This document shows positions 34,701 to 42,297 of a DNA stretch of 64,000 bases, in pieces. Each line of letters begins with the position of its first letter. Within the stretch, counting starts at the first letter, position 1. Under the pieces are notes generated by a model. It was not told where the DNA came from, did not search any database, and saw nothing but the letters and a program-made list of their open reading frames with translations. This DNA comes from an uncultured Pirellula sp. (GTDB lineage Bacteria; Planctomycetota; Planctomycetia; Pirellulales; Pirellulaceae): the NCBI GenBank assembly GCA_903858115.1, contig CAIOHR010000433.1:62001-126000 (forward strand), written 5' to 3'. A program made the position numbers and the translations under genes.

Positions 34701-36366
34701 TACGCTAGCAAAAACTCTCAATCAGCGGGAACGAGAAGAGAAGATCGCCCAGGAGCTTGAGCTTAACGATTCCGTCGCTCCGCTCGTCAAATGGCAAACC
34801 GCTGGCGAAATGTATCAATCCATAGGGAACATCGAAAAATCGTTGGTCGCGTACGGAAAAGCAATTTCAGCGGGGGCCAATAAACCAGAGTTAAGCAATC
34901 GCATGGCCTCGATGATGACGAGCATCGGAAAGTTAGATGATGCAATAACGCTCATGACCTCCACACTTCGGGAGCACCCCAATGATATACAGTGTCGTCG
35001 ATCGCTTTCGATACTCTTGGCCACTCGTGGTTCGGACAAAGACTGGGAAGAGATAGGCAGGATGCTTGCGGGAGCGGAACAATCTACGCGACCAGACGAC
35101 AAGAGATTGCGAGCTGAATTGTTGCTGGAACGTGGAAAACCAGACGATTTGCTGCAGGCACAATACATACTGGAGGGGTTAGTCGAAGACACAGCCAATA
35201 GAACAGACTCCGATCAGTTTCGACTCGCCTCCGTTTACATTCGAAATGCAAAAATTCAAGCGTTACGAGGTGAAACGAAGTTTCAAAGCAAAACATTACT
35301 TGACGCCGCTGGACGTCAACTCAAGCAGTTAACAACGGGGAATAAGGTCCCGCCAGATTATGTCTACGCCTATGCCGACTTTTTGCTTGAAAACAATCGT
35401 GTGTCAGAAGCGGAGGAACAGTCTAAGCGTTTATCCTTTATGGTACCCGATAATTTTTCCGCGATTTTCTTGCAAGCACGAATTCAGCAAGCGAACGGAA
35501 AAATGGGTGATGCGGTTTCTATCATTCGTGGCTGGCTCGAAGCGAAACGTCGTAGTTTTGCAGAATTCTCTCCTGTTCAGAAGGCCATGGTGCTTGGGCA
35601 GGCAGGTCAAGCATTATCATTTCTACGTGCGGATACCGAAGCTCAATCGTTGCTACGCGAGGCCTATGAACTGGATAGCCGAGTCGGAAACCAGTACGTG
35701 CGAAGTCTTGCGAAATCCGACGATTCGGTCGCTAGAAATGAAGCAATCCAAGCATTGGTGAAAAGGGTGAGTGAATCTTCCGCAAAGGACTCTGGGATGC
35801 TTTTGGCTTCTTTACTGTCAAGCGGACAATTTGATTCTGAGTTGGTAGAGAAAGCGGAATCGGCTTTGAAGAAGCTTCAAACCGATTCGGGTCAAGAGGA
35901 AGATCTACAGCTTGCCATGGCAGAATATTGGATATCCAAAGATAAAAATGAAGAAGCGATTGAAGCCTATCGAAAGGTCATCGCATTGCGTCCCAATGAT
36001 GTTGTCGCATTGAACAATCTTGCGACACTACTGAGCGAGAAATCAGGTTATGAAAGGGAAGCCCTCGGTTACATCGATCGAGCTCTTTCCATCGCTGGCC
36101 GCCAGCCTTTGATTTTGGATACCAAGGGTGTCATTCTCTTGAATGCCAAAAAGTATGATGAAGCTATCCAAATCTTTGAAATCGCTTCTGCTGCCAACAA
36201 TGATCCGCGTTTAGCGTTTCACCTTTACGTGGCGCTGGACAAAGCCGGGCGTGGGCCTGAGTCCTTGAGAGTACTTAAGGCGATCAATCTAGAGCAGTTG
36301 TCAAAAACAGTTTTGGCGCCAAGCGACCGTAATGAACTATCCAAAGTTTATCAACCTTTAAAATAA
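31798..36366 (+). CDS. Giant TPR-repeat protein with N-terminal membrane anchor
   Basis: The 1522-residue protein starts with a basic segment and one membrane helix (LLLLSLAFIIVSVPLVMFV), then consists of helical repeats. Recognisable TPR motifs include AEAWAFLGGAYAQLGQHDRS, QQAIREYVKALQLG and EEAIEAYRKVIALRPNDVVA near the C-terminus. It is about 1.5 to 2 times the length I would expect of the TPR proteins of the PrsT type found with PEP-CTERM systems. It lies between the autokinase and EpsI, so a periplasmic scaffold role in matrix assembly is likely but inferred. No lipobox is seen; anchoring is by the helix. Confidence 0.88.
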   Translation: MQPKTATSRTARRQVNVKLLLLSLAFIIVSVPLVMFVHSLQMKRVSKDLLKRIDDSVAQESWKDATKFIERYLLLNPTDGQKKVVLAEVYDKSAVTFGEIQRSIALHSVALGVCEVDKSLAEKANGLRGTLTDRLMQVGRFEDAMDTITKLAGPELDVLLEKKFALCRYRLALDKRTDRLPEVLKAGLPKWFLKLDAMHWLDLLFKALQDNPADKELTVAVAQVCLEPSDLTTGSTLEGESLESLRDRAMVLADQLLSKDRNSLDAWMTHYEIVSKIDDEIAESDIQKALSLEPENMIAVRQAGMHYLRRSSSNIGRMDVSKRKEWLALAEQYFTQVKESKKSGDVALYSSLGTVLASQDRSDEAISVWKEGIRVAPPPTAILHLQMIAEMLQRKKYTEAKEALVAMDQSTQKELPGVSRNFQNLIVRSAKQQWASYYMAVGEFLSATTIMEEVVSGNRDLDAPNQAEAWAFLGGAYAQLGQHDRSANAFEQASVLVPTNSLYKRNAAREWFSAQRFGESLRQTQLIESKLGVDWLLIAESILELQKRQKQDADLWRVFDNAVGLVEQRISEEPELVQRPWSIDLLKIDSAVLRSELADRSERIEQSVAQLEKLCQQFPESMDLLRVGFSKVGSWGDVEGAKRLAKRSMEQSDGNNDAAIVYANFLASTGESENAKKLLEKRLVENPNSVELLQAKGELDSNITQPSGNVANASSNGLARFQMLKNLCASALDTPIYGNTRATDPPETREKEKAAWNAKIESLEKELRISEGESGTEWRLMRATRLLAVMAEDKAPNLTEVADIAGFLDRQRPHWAPGKVLLAEIAERQGNAQQAIREYVKALQLGSQSIRVYERLAALYLRQGLLTDASALMDRLGERASSSRSLSSMALQMKDRSNSELVELAESGTTARPNDPMAWIWYSQVLESASRNLPATERQKKLQLVEDAIQKAKSVSAKEDARAISAEFTLAKTLNQREREEKIAQELELNDSVAPLVKWQTAGEMYQSIGNIEKSLVAYGKAISAGANKPELSNRMASMMTSIGKLDDAITLMTSTLREHPNDIQCRRSLSILLATRGSDKDWEEIGRMLAGAEQSTRPDDKRLRAELLLERGKPDDLLQAQYILEGLVEDTANRTDSDQFRLASVYIRNAKIQALRGETKFQSKTLLDAAGRQLKQLTTGNKVPPDYVYAYADFLLENNRVSEAEEQSKRLSFMVPDNFSAIFLQARIQQANGKMGDAVSIIRGWLEAKRRSFAEFSPVQKAMVLGQAGQALSFLRADTEAQSLLREAYELDSRVGNQYVRSLAKSDDSVARNEAIQALVKRVSESSAKDSGMLLASLLSSGQFDSELVEKAESALKKLQTDSGQEEDLQLAMAEYWISKDKNEEAIEAYRKVIALRPNDVVALNNLATLLSEKSGYEREALGYIDRALSIAGRQPLILDTKGVILLNAKKYDEAIQIFEIASAANNDPRLAFHLYVALDKAGRGPESLRVLKAINLEQLSKTVLAPSDRNELSKVYQPLK

Positions 36367-36391
36367 CTAGTACTCTGAACCAGAACTCCGC

Positions 36392-37066
36392 ATGATGAAA
36401 ACTGCCGAATCAAACAGAACCTCCCCTTCATGGATGACTGGTACTTTTGGTGTTGTCTCTGCGATTGTGATGATCGCTTTGGGCGGTATCCTGCACGGGC
36501 ACTATTCGAACCGATGGGGACAACCCGACAAGATGATGGATATTGGAGCCAAGCTGAAGCAGGTTCCGTTGTCCATAGGAGAATGGAGTTCCAACGGGGA
36601 TATAGAACTATCTGAAACTACCTTGACACTTCTCGAATGCATGGGGTATTTGAATCGAGTCTATGTCAGTAAGTCGACGGGAGAATCCGTGAGAGTTGCG
36701 TTAACGTTCGGTCCAAAAGGCCCCATCGCAGTTCATACCCCGGAGATCTGCTACAGCAGTAGAAGCGTAACGGCAGGAGACAAAAGAAAATCGATTGAGA
36801 ACGATTTTGACGGGAATCGAAATAGTCTCTGGGAGTTGATTTTTACCTCGAATGATGTCGAAAGATCCAAGCTGCACGTCACGTATGGTTGGAGCGATGG
36901 CGGGCCGTGGTTGGCAGCTGAAAACCCACGCTTTTGGCGTACCGACTATCTCTACAAAATCCAAACCGCGTCCGGATTAGGAAAAGGAAATGTCGCCGCA
37001 ACCAACCGGTTTCTTCAGGATTTCCTGCCCGAAATTCGAAAGATAATGAAACCGAGCCGTGAATAG
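36392..37066 (+). CDS. epsI: Exosortase-associated protein EpsI
   Basis: The 224-residue protein has an N-terminal membrane helix (VSAIVMIALGGILHG) followed by the EpsI/DUF3485 domain: LKQVPLSIGEWSSNGDIELS and the conserved HTPEICYSS at residues 115-123, with the Cys expected in this family. EpsI is encoded beside or fused to exosortases and is needed for exopolysaccharide production in some systems; its biochemical role is not settled. It starts 26 bp after the TPR gene and closes the probable operon that begins with the exosortase. Confidence 0.88.
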   Translation: MMKTAESNRTSPSWMTGTFGVVSAIVMIALGGILHGHYSNRWGQPDKMMDIGAKLKQVPLSIGEWSSNGDIELSETTLTLLECMGYLNRVYVSKSTGESVRVALTFGPKGPIAVHTPEICYSSRSVTAGDKRKSIENDFDGNRNSLWELIFTSNDVERSKLHVTYGWSDGGPWLAAENPRFWRTDYLYKIQTASGLGKGNVAATNRFLQDFLPEIRKIMKPSRE

Positions 37067-37128
37067 TGCTTGCACTTCCTAACAGCACTCCTACCATAAA
37101 TCAAAGGCAATTGAGACCGGTTAATAGG

Positions 37129-37246
37129 GTCACAACCGACAAAACCCAAAGTAGTAGGCACATTCCATGTGCCGTCCACCCTGAATTCAGTTATCCATGA
37201 TCGGACGGCACGGCGGAGCGTGCCTGCTACTTTTGTCGACTGTGAC
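37129..37246 (-). repeat. Palindromic repeat D, copy 1 (118 bp, complete)
   Basis: The ends GTCACAACCGACAAAA and, inverted, GTCACAGTCGACAAAA match at 14 of 16 positions. Inside, GGCACATTCCATGTGCC is a perfect palindrome and the two arms repeat GTCGG/GGACGGCAC words. It is inverted relative to copies 2 and 3. The layout is that of a small non-autonomous inverted-repeat element or REP-type sequence. It lies between epsI and the first PEP-CTERM gene. Confidence 0.88.
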
Positions 37247-37442
37247 AACAGGAGATCGCGATGGGTCAGGTGTCGAATAAGCTTTTTTTTCCTTTTTTTC
37301 AAAATGATTGTTCCCTTTTTCTTTTTTGCATCGCTCTTTTTTTGATTGCTGGTGGCTGATCGGTATGGGGATTTTCAAACTGCTGGATTTGGCGATGCTT
37401 TGTAAAACAAGCCGCAAAGCCATTTGCTTTGGAGTTGGAGAA

Positions 37443-38153
37443 ATGAATTTGAAACACAACTCGACTTTGCTTCTCTCTGTCATTCTTTTAGTTTTCTCCT
37501 GTTTCTGTCTCGCTCCTTCGGCGCAGTCTGCGATCATCTCGTCGACTATTCCGTTCCAGTCAGGTGAGCGGTTCATCAATGTGCCATTGGGAAGTGGCGT
37601 GGGTGCCAAGGTCGGGACTTTTTCGTATTCCCATGGATTTCATGACTATCAGAGTTTCAGGTTTCGTGGCTGGGTCGATTTGGCCGGAGGAGTTGTTTCG
37701 TCCTCGTCTCCAAGACTCTTGATTGCCCCCCACGGTACCTCGGTCTTGGATATATCCATCGGGAATCCCACAGTCGTCACAACGTCGTTAGCGATTCATA
37801 ACATTCCGGTAGGGGGCAGCAATTCAGTCGATGAGCGTCAAAGCCTTTGGGTTCCATTTGCTGCAAACGACGGTGCGAGGGTCGAAGGTTTTATCAACAA
37901 TGATCCGCTGGGTAGGATAGACGTTTGGTTCTTCAGCGACACGGAAACCGATTTGTGGTTTCCCCATAGTACGGTGACCAACACTGGAGTTGACGCAAAT
38001 TTCAATCCCATACTTGTGGAGGTTCCGTATTCGGCTACCTTTGAGTTAATAACCGTGCCGGAACCTTCGGCGATCGTTGGTTTTGCATTGTTGTTTCTCT
38101 CGCTAATTTTTCTTCGTAGATTCTGTAAATCGCAACGGAGCTGTGCTTTATGA
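37443..38153 (+). CDS. PEP-CTERM secreted protein
   Basis: The mature start is ATG 37443, with GGAG close upstream; an open frame back to 37308 reads poly-T DNA and is rejected. The 236-residue protein has a clear signal peptide (LLLSVILLVFSCFCLAPSAQSA) and ends with ITVPEPSAIVGFALLFLSLIFLRR, the PEP motif, membrane helix and basic tail that exosortases recognise. The body is beta-rich and of unknown function. Its stop overlaps the next ATG (ATGA), so both substrates are co-translated directly downstream of epsI. Confidence 0.9.
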   Translation: MNLKHNSTLLLSVILLVFSCFCLAPSAQSAIISSTIPFQSGERFINVPLGSGVGAKVGTFSYSHGFHDYQSFRFRGWVDLAGGVVSSSSPRLLIAPHGTSVLDISIGNPTVVTTSLAIHNIPVGGSNSVDERQSLWVPFAANDGARVEGFINNDPLGRIDVWFFSDTETDLWFPHSTVTNTGVDANFNPILVEVPYSATFELITVPEPSAIVGFALLFLSLIFLRRFCKSQRSCAL

Positions 38154-38794
38154 CCAGATTGCTTTTCCTGCTCGGTCTACTATCGGTTCCAGCAAACATT
38201 GCCTTTGGCGATTTTATACAGGCTACGGAGCAACAAGCTGGCGTTCTAGTGAACTCCGCTAGTACCAGGGCCTTTTATCTTGGAAAACTATTTGAAACCG
38301 AAGATGCTTCAAATATCCAATCTTTCTCAGGAATATCTGCAGTTGCAGTCTTGGGTCAAGGACCGAACGTACAGCTCTTTGCGGGTGCTCAGTCAGGTGC
38401 AACTGGCGTGGATGCAGCTATATCGAATGGTAGCCTCCTCTACACCGGCATTACCTTCACGACGACAAACTCGACTAGCCCGGCGACTTACGCCGCGGGA
38501 GGTTCGAACGGGATACCATTGAATGTGAATACGGGGACATCGCTTCGAAGTATGCTTGGCAGTAATGCTGGACTCGATTTCTGGCTGGTAGAGAATAACC
38601 CATCCTCTTTCACTGCCCCATCAGGCAGCACGGGCTTCGGCGGGAATATCACTCCAAACAATTATACGATTCGTTTGCAATTTACGGCCGTCCCAGAGCC
38701 ATCTTCCCTGGCTCTCGTTGTTCTATCCGCGGCTGCCGCTGCAGGTTTTGCTCGTAGACGCGTATTTGGAACCAAACGAACCATCGAGTCCTGA
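38150..38794 (+). CDS. PEP-CTERM secreted protein
   Basis: This 214-residue protein has a signal peptide (RLLFLLGLLSVPANIAFG) and a sorting tail AVPEPSSLALVVLSAAAAAG followed by FARRR. The central part is rich in Ser, Thr, Gly and Asn, as in surface or matrix proteins. It overlaps the preceding PEP-CTERM gene by 4 bp. It is a likely client of the exosortase at 28428. No catalytic motif is visible. Confidence 0.9.
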   Translation: MTRLLFLLGLLSVPANIAFGDFIQATEQQAGVLVNSASTRAFYLGKLFETEDASNIQSFSGISAVAVLGQGPNVQLFAGAQSGATGVDAAISNGSLLYTGITFTTTNSTSPATYAAGGSNGIPLNVNTGTSLRSMLGSNAGLDFWLVENNPSSFTAPSGSTGFGGNITPNNYTIRLQFTAVPEPSSLALVVLSAAAAAGFARRRVFGTKRTIES

Positions 38795-38853
38795 GCGCGA
38801 CGAGCCGTGTTCCTTTTGGGGTTCCAACTCTCTTCTAAAATTCAGCTTGGCAT

Positions 38854-38970
38854 ATCCGATAAAAGTAGCAGCGACGTTCCATCGTGCCGTCCGCTGACGG
38901 AGATTTGCTGGGATTCTAGGTGGACGGCACATGGAATGTGCCTACTACTTTGACTTTTGTCGGCTCTATC
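38854..38970 (+). repeat. Palindromic repeat D, copy 2
   Basis: The arms ATAAAAGTAGCAGCGACGTTCC and the inverted end run CGACAAAAGTCAAAGTAG frame the core GGTGGACGGCACATGGAATG. The 3' half is almost identical to copies 1, 3 and 4. It lies between the second PEP-CTERM gene and the convergent protease gene, where it may also end transcription. The short frame it contains (V-D-G-T-W-N-V-P-T-T) is not a gene. Confidence 0.85.
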
Positions 38971-38998
38971 CAACTTCTGTTGACACCAAGTGCCATGC

Positions 38999-39766
38999 TC
39001 ACACCAAGTGCCACGCACCAAAGATTACGACATAAATTCCTAGTAGTAGGTTTGTCGTACTATGAGCCGCAATGCATTCCCAGAGGTTCTTGGTGCGGAT
39101 GTAGAGTACGGTAATGAGCGAAAACCAAAGTGCGGCGGCTATCAACTCCCCAGGATGCATCAGCATCGGCACGATCGTCCCCGCGACCGCCGAACTTTTT
39201 GTGACCATTCCGATCGGATATTTCCACCATTTTTCGGTTGCCATGTATCGCATCAGGAACCCGCGTAGAAAATACTCTTCCATGATCGGCACCACCAGGG
39301 CCAAGCCCGTTCCGCGGACGACCAAATACAACGTAATCCCAACGGTAGAGCCGGCCAATTGAATGAACGGATTAAATGCCGACCGGGTCTGTGCCCCGAA
39401 GTAGCGATCCAGCCCAAACTGCTGGAGTAAAGGGACCAGATAAGTACGCTCCAGTTCAAGATGGCAAACGCCAATCCAAATCGCGGCTCCGAGAACTCCG
39501 ATCGATACTCCTTGTAAACCGATAGGTCTGACCATCGGTTTGTACAACGGCCATGCGAGCCGCAGCGCAGCCACGGTTGCAAAAAGCTTGAAGCCATAGA
39601 TCCACGGGTAGAATCGATAGTTGCCCGAGTCTGGATCCGTCGGCTCAAAACTTCCGATGAGCATGTAGAGAAACATTGGAAGAACGAATGCCAGCCAACG
39701 GTGATTTAATAGTGTTTCTTGCCAAATTCGGAGAACGCTTGAAGCCAATCTGCTTTCCATTTTCAA
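38999..39766 (-). CDS. CPBP / CAAX-type intramembrane protease, exosortase-associated
   Basis: The 255-residue protein has about seven membrane segments and the CPBP catalytic motifs: MEEYFLRGFLMRY (EExxxR), MLMHPGELIAAALW and IAAHSTTNLLLG with the catalytic His and Asn. This combination matches the CAAX-protease-related proteins that occur with exosortases (TIGR03008-like). It faces the PEP-CTERM genes convergently. A role in processing sorted proteins or lipid-linked intermediates is inference. Confidence 0.88.
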   Translation of the reverse strand: MKMESRLASSVLRIWQETLLNHRWLAFVLPMFLYMLIGSFEPTDPDSGNYRFYPWIYGFKLFATVAALRLAWPLYKPMVRPIGLQGVSIGVLGAAIWIGVCHLELERTYLVPLLQQFGLDRYFGAQTRSAFNPFIQLAGSTVGITLYLVVRGTGLALVVPIMEEYFLRGFLMRYMATEKWWKYPIGMVTKSSAVAGTIVPMLMHPGELIAAALWFSLITVLYIRTKNLWECIAAHSTTNLLLGIYVVIFGAWHLV

Positions 39767-39886
39767 CTATCTTTTCTTTTGCTCTGTTTGCCATGAAAAA
39801 GATTGCATAGGGCTTCGAATGATAAGCTCAATTACCGATCGAAAGGAAAGTCAAAATGGCGGATTCATGTGAATTTCTTGTATTCG

Positions 39887-40020
39887 GACAGAGCCGATAG
39901 ACACCGCCGCCAAAGTCGCAGCAACGCTCCGCCGTGCTGTCCGCTCTCCGACATTTACCGGAATTCTGGGTGGACGGCGCATGGAATGTGCCTACTACTT
40001 TGGCTTTTGTCGGCTTTGTC
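39887..40020 (+). repeat. Palindromic repeat D, copy 3 (134 bp)
   Basis: The outer ends GACAGAGCCGATAG and, inverted, GACAAAGCCGACAA are imperfect inverted repeats. The interior has the same GGTGGACGGCGCATGGAATG core. It lies in the 463-bp gap before the subtilase; apart from it and the palindrome at 40171 that gap holds nothing recognisable. Confidence 0.85.
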
Positions 40021-40160
40021 TATTTGCTAGACTTCCTGGTTGAAGAGTATCCAGCCATTGGCATGCTTGCGGAACTGCGGTTGGCCTCGTTCTTTCTTTT
40101 TCTAGTGAGTCTGCAATAATGGTCGTCGCCTTATCGCCAAAACCCACACTACACGATACT

Positions 40161-40205
40161 TATATTCTCGGTCGACTCGGTGTATGGATCGCTAGTCGAG
40201 TCGAC
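40161..40205 (+). promoter_or_regulatory. Candidate -10 box and long palindrome before the subtilase
   Basis: GTCGACTCG (40171-40179) and CGAGTCGAC (40197-40205) form a perfect 9-bp inverted repeat around 17 bases, ending 24 bp before the ATG. A TATATT word at 40161-40166 directly precedes it. The palindrome would thus lie at the transcript start or in the leader, as an operator or a leader hairpin; AGGGAG near 40215 is the probable ribosome binding site. Confidence 0.45.
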
Positions 40206-40229
40206 TACTTATTAGGGAGATAGTGCAAG

Positions 40230-42212
40230 ATGGTCGTACGTAAGATCAGACTCGGTTGTGAACAACTGGAACGAAGAGAATTGCTCGCTTCCAATTTATT
40301 GCAGATCATGCCAGAAATATCGGACTATGATTCGCTGTTGGTACAGTTTCGCGATACGAACGCTGCAAATGCATCGATCGGCCAGTCCATTGCGGGGACG
40401 CGAATTGACTCGCAATTGACAACCGATGGTTGGTACTCCGTGTCTGTTCCCACCGGAACGTCGATGCAGCAAGCGCTCGCTTTCTGGCAGAGTCATCCTA
40501 ACGTTGCGATCGTGACCCCCGATTTTGAGTTGACCACACAATCGATTCCAAATGATCCGTCGTTTGGATCGCTATGGGGACTGAGCAACAACGGATCGCA
40601 AGGTGGATTGCTCAATGCCGATATCAATATAGAACCAGCGTGGGCGTTGGGTACTGCAACGAGTATCGTGACAGCCGTGATCGATACGGGAGTTGACTAC
40701 ACACACCCAGATCTAGCATCCAACATATGGACCAATACCGACGAGGTTGCCGGGAATGGTATTGATGACGATGGAAATGGGTTTGTCGATGATGTTCGAG
40801 GTTGGGACTTTGTGAACAATGATAGTGACCCGATGGACGACAATGGACATGGAACACATGTCGCGGGAACGATCGGCGCAGTCGGCAACAATGGAATCGG
40901 TGTGACAGGCGTTGCATGGACGGCATCGATCATGCCTCTCAAATTTTTAGATCAATCGGGATCGGGCTCACTCACCGATGCAATCAAGGCAATTCAATAC
41001 GCTCGCGTGAATGGGGCTAAAATCATCAACGCAAGCTGGGGCGGAGGAGGCTTCTCCTCCGCGCTCCAATCGGCCATATCACAATTCATTACCAGCGGCG
41101 GATTATTCGTTGCTGCTGCAGGGAACGAAGCGACGAACAACGATGTGACTCCATCCTATCCGGCCAATTACCAAGGAGTTATCTCTGTTGGAGCATCAAC
41201 GCGTACCGATACGCGTGCAAGCTTCTCCAACTACGGTACAAGCGTTGACGTATTTGCACCTGGGCAATCCATATTGAGTACGTTGCCTGGAAACCGGTAC
41301 GGGAGCTTGAGTGGCACGTCCATGGCTACACCACAAGTAGCGGGCGCGTTGGCTCTGCTTTGGGGACAGAATCCAACATTATCTGCTACGACAATTTCCC
41401 AAGCGTTGATCAATAGCACGGACAATGTTCTGCGAGCTTCAAACTCTACGCATGGTCGTATCAATGTTGGAGCTGCCGCTACAGCGCTCAGAGCAAGCAA
41501 TCCCACGACCCCACCAACAACGCCTCCGCCGACAACACCCGTTTCACGATCGTTCGGCATTCAAGGAAACTTTGCAATTGCGGACGCCACCGCAGCCGGA
41601 GCGAGCGTTCAACGATTCACCATTAACGTGAACGAAAACATTCGCATTCAGGATCTCGACGTGCAGCTTCAGATCCAGCATACCTATGCCAGCGATCTAG
41701 TGATCCGACTCATCGCACCAAACGGCACCACACAAACTCTTATTCAGCGCCGAGGTGGCTCTACTCGAAACATTCAAACCACGTTATCCGACGAAGCGAC
41801 AGGACGGCTGAACAACTGGAGTTCTATACGAGGAACTCTAAGAGCCGAGGGTAGTCTCGCGGTGTTCGACGGAATGAATGCTCGCGGACAATGGACCATT
41901 GAGATTCTCGATGCCGCCAGGGGAGACGTTGGGACTCTGCAGATTGCAAGACTGCTAATCACTGGTACGCCTTTGCCGTCGAGTTTGAACAACGCTAGGA
42001 GTTCGTCGGCTACGAGCGTCGTTATTGAACCGGTTCGTTTCCGACAATCGTCTGCAGTTATTCCGCCGATGAATTGGTTCAACGGACGCGGAGGAGTTCT
42101 CGTACAATCTAGCACGGATGACTCTCGAACGAATTGCCAGCCGACGGAGAACGCACAAAGCAACGAAGCTCTTTCCTTGCTGGATCAAGTCCTGGCACGA
42201 TTCCGCTTCTAG
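40230..42212 (+). CDS. Secreted subtilisin-like protease (S8) with P-domain
   Basis: The 660-residue protein begins with the planctomycete surface tag CEQLERRELLAS (residues 10-21). An inhibitor-like prodomain is followed by the S8 catalytic domain with Asp152 (VIDTGVDYTHPD), His207 (DDNGHGTHVAGT), the oxyanion Asn299 (AAAGNE) and Ser364 (GTSMATPQVAG). An insert DDDGNGFVDD at 179-188 looks like a calcium loop. A Pro/Thr linker leads to a proprotein-convertase P-domain (~425-580). It likely acts outside the cell or on the surface. Its location beside the exosortase genes suggests maturation or turnover of matrix proteins, which is inference. Confidence 0.92.
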   Translation: MVVRKIRLGCEQLERRELLASNLLQIMPEISDYDSLLVQFRDTNAANASIGQSIAGTRIDSQLTTDGWYSVSVPTGTSMQQALAFWQSHPNVAIVTPDFELTTQSIPNDPSFGSLWGLSNNGSQGGLLNADINIEPAWALGTATSIVTAVIDTGVDYTHPDLASNIWTNTDEVAGNGIDDDGNGFVDDVRGWDFVNNDSDPMDDNGHGTHVAGTIGAVGNNGIGVTGVAWTASIMPLKFLDQSGSGSLTDAIKAIQYARVNGAKIINASWGGGGFSSALQSAISQFITSGGLFVAAAGNEATNNDVTPSYPANYQGVISVGASTRTDTRASFSNYGTSVDVFAPGQSILSTLPGNRYGSLSGTSMATPQVAGALALLWGQNPTLSATTISQALINSTDNVLRASNSTHGRINVGAAATALRASNPTTPPTTPPPTTPVSRSFGIQGNFAIADATAAGASVQRFTINVNENIRIQDLDVQLQIQHTYASDLVIRLIAPNGTTQTLIQRRGGSTRNIQTTLSDEATGRLNNWSSIRGTLRAEGSLAVFDGMNARGQWTIEILDAARGDVGTLQIARLLITGTPLPSSLNNARSSSATSVVIEPVRFRQSSAVIPPMNWFNGRGGVLVQSSTDDSRTNCQPTENAQSNEALSLLDQVLARFRF

Positions 42213-42268
42213 GCTTTGTTTCTAACCACGTAGTCGCGTCTCGGAGAGACGCAGCTACGTGAAGAGGT
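42213..42268 (+). repeat. Repeat C, hairpin between convergent genes
   Basis: ACGTAGTCGCGTCTC (42228-42242) and GAGACGCAGCTACGT (42246-42260) pair at 13 of 15 positions around a 3-base loop. It sits exactly between the subtilase and cheW stops and could end transcription from both sides, though without a T-run. A degraded inverted copy lies at 28046-28098. Confidence 0.8.
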
Positions 42269-42297
42269 AAGAATCCAGCCGATCGGGCAGAGAAACC

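Noticed and set aside
37187-37609. 140-codon minus-strand frame
   Set aside because: It overlaps repeat D, a poly-T tract and the signal-peptide region of the PEP-CTERM gene; the product is lysine-rich low complexity.
39934-40119. 61-codon frame before the subtilase
   Set aside because: Its first half is the translated repeat D core (V-D-G-A-W-N-V-P-T-T), so it is an artefact of the repeat.
42213-42268. Classic rho-independent terminator
   Set aside because: The hairpin is strong, but no run of T follows on either strand, so it is listed as a repeat with possible terminating effect rather than as a terminator.
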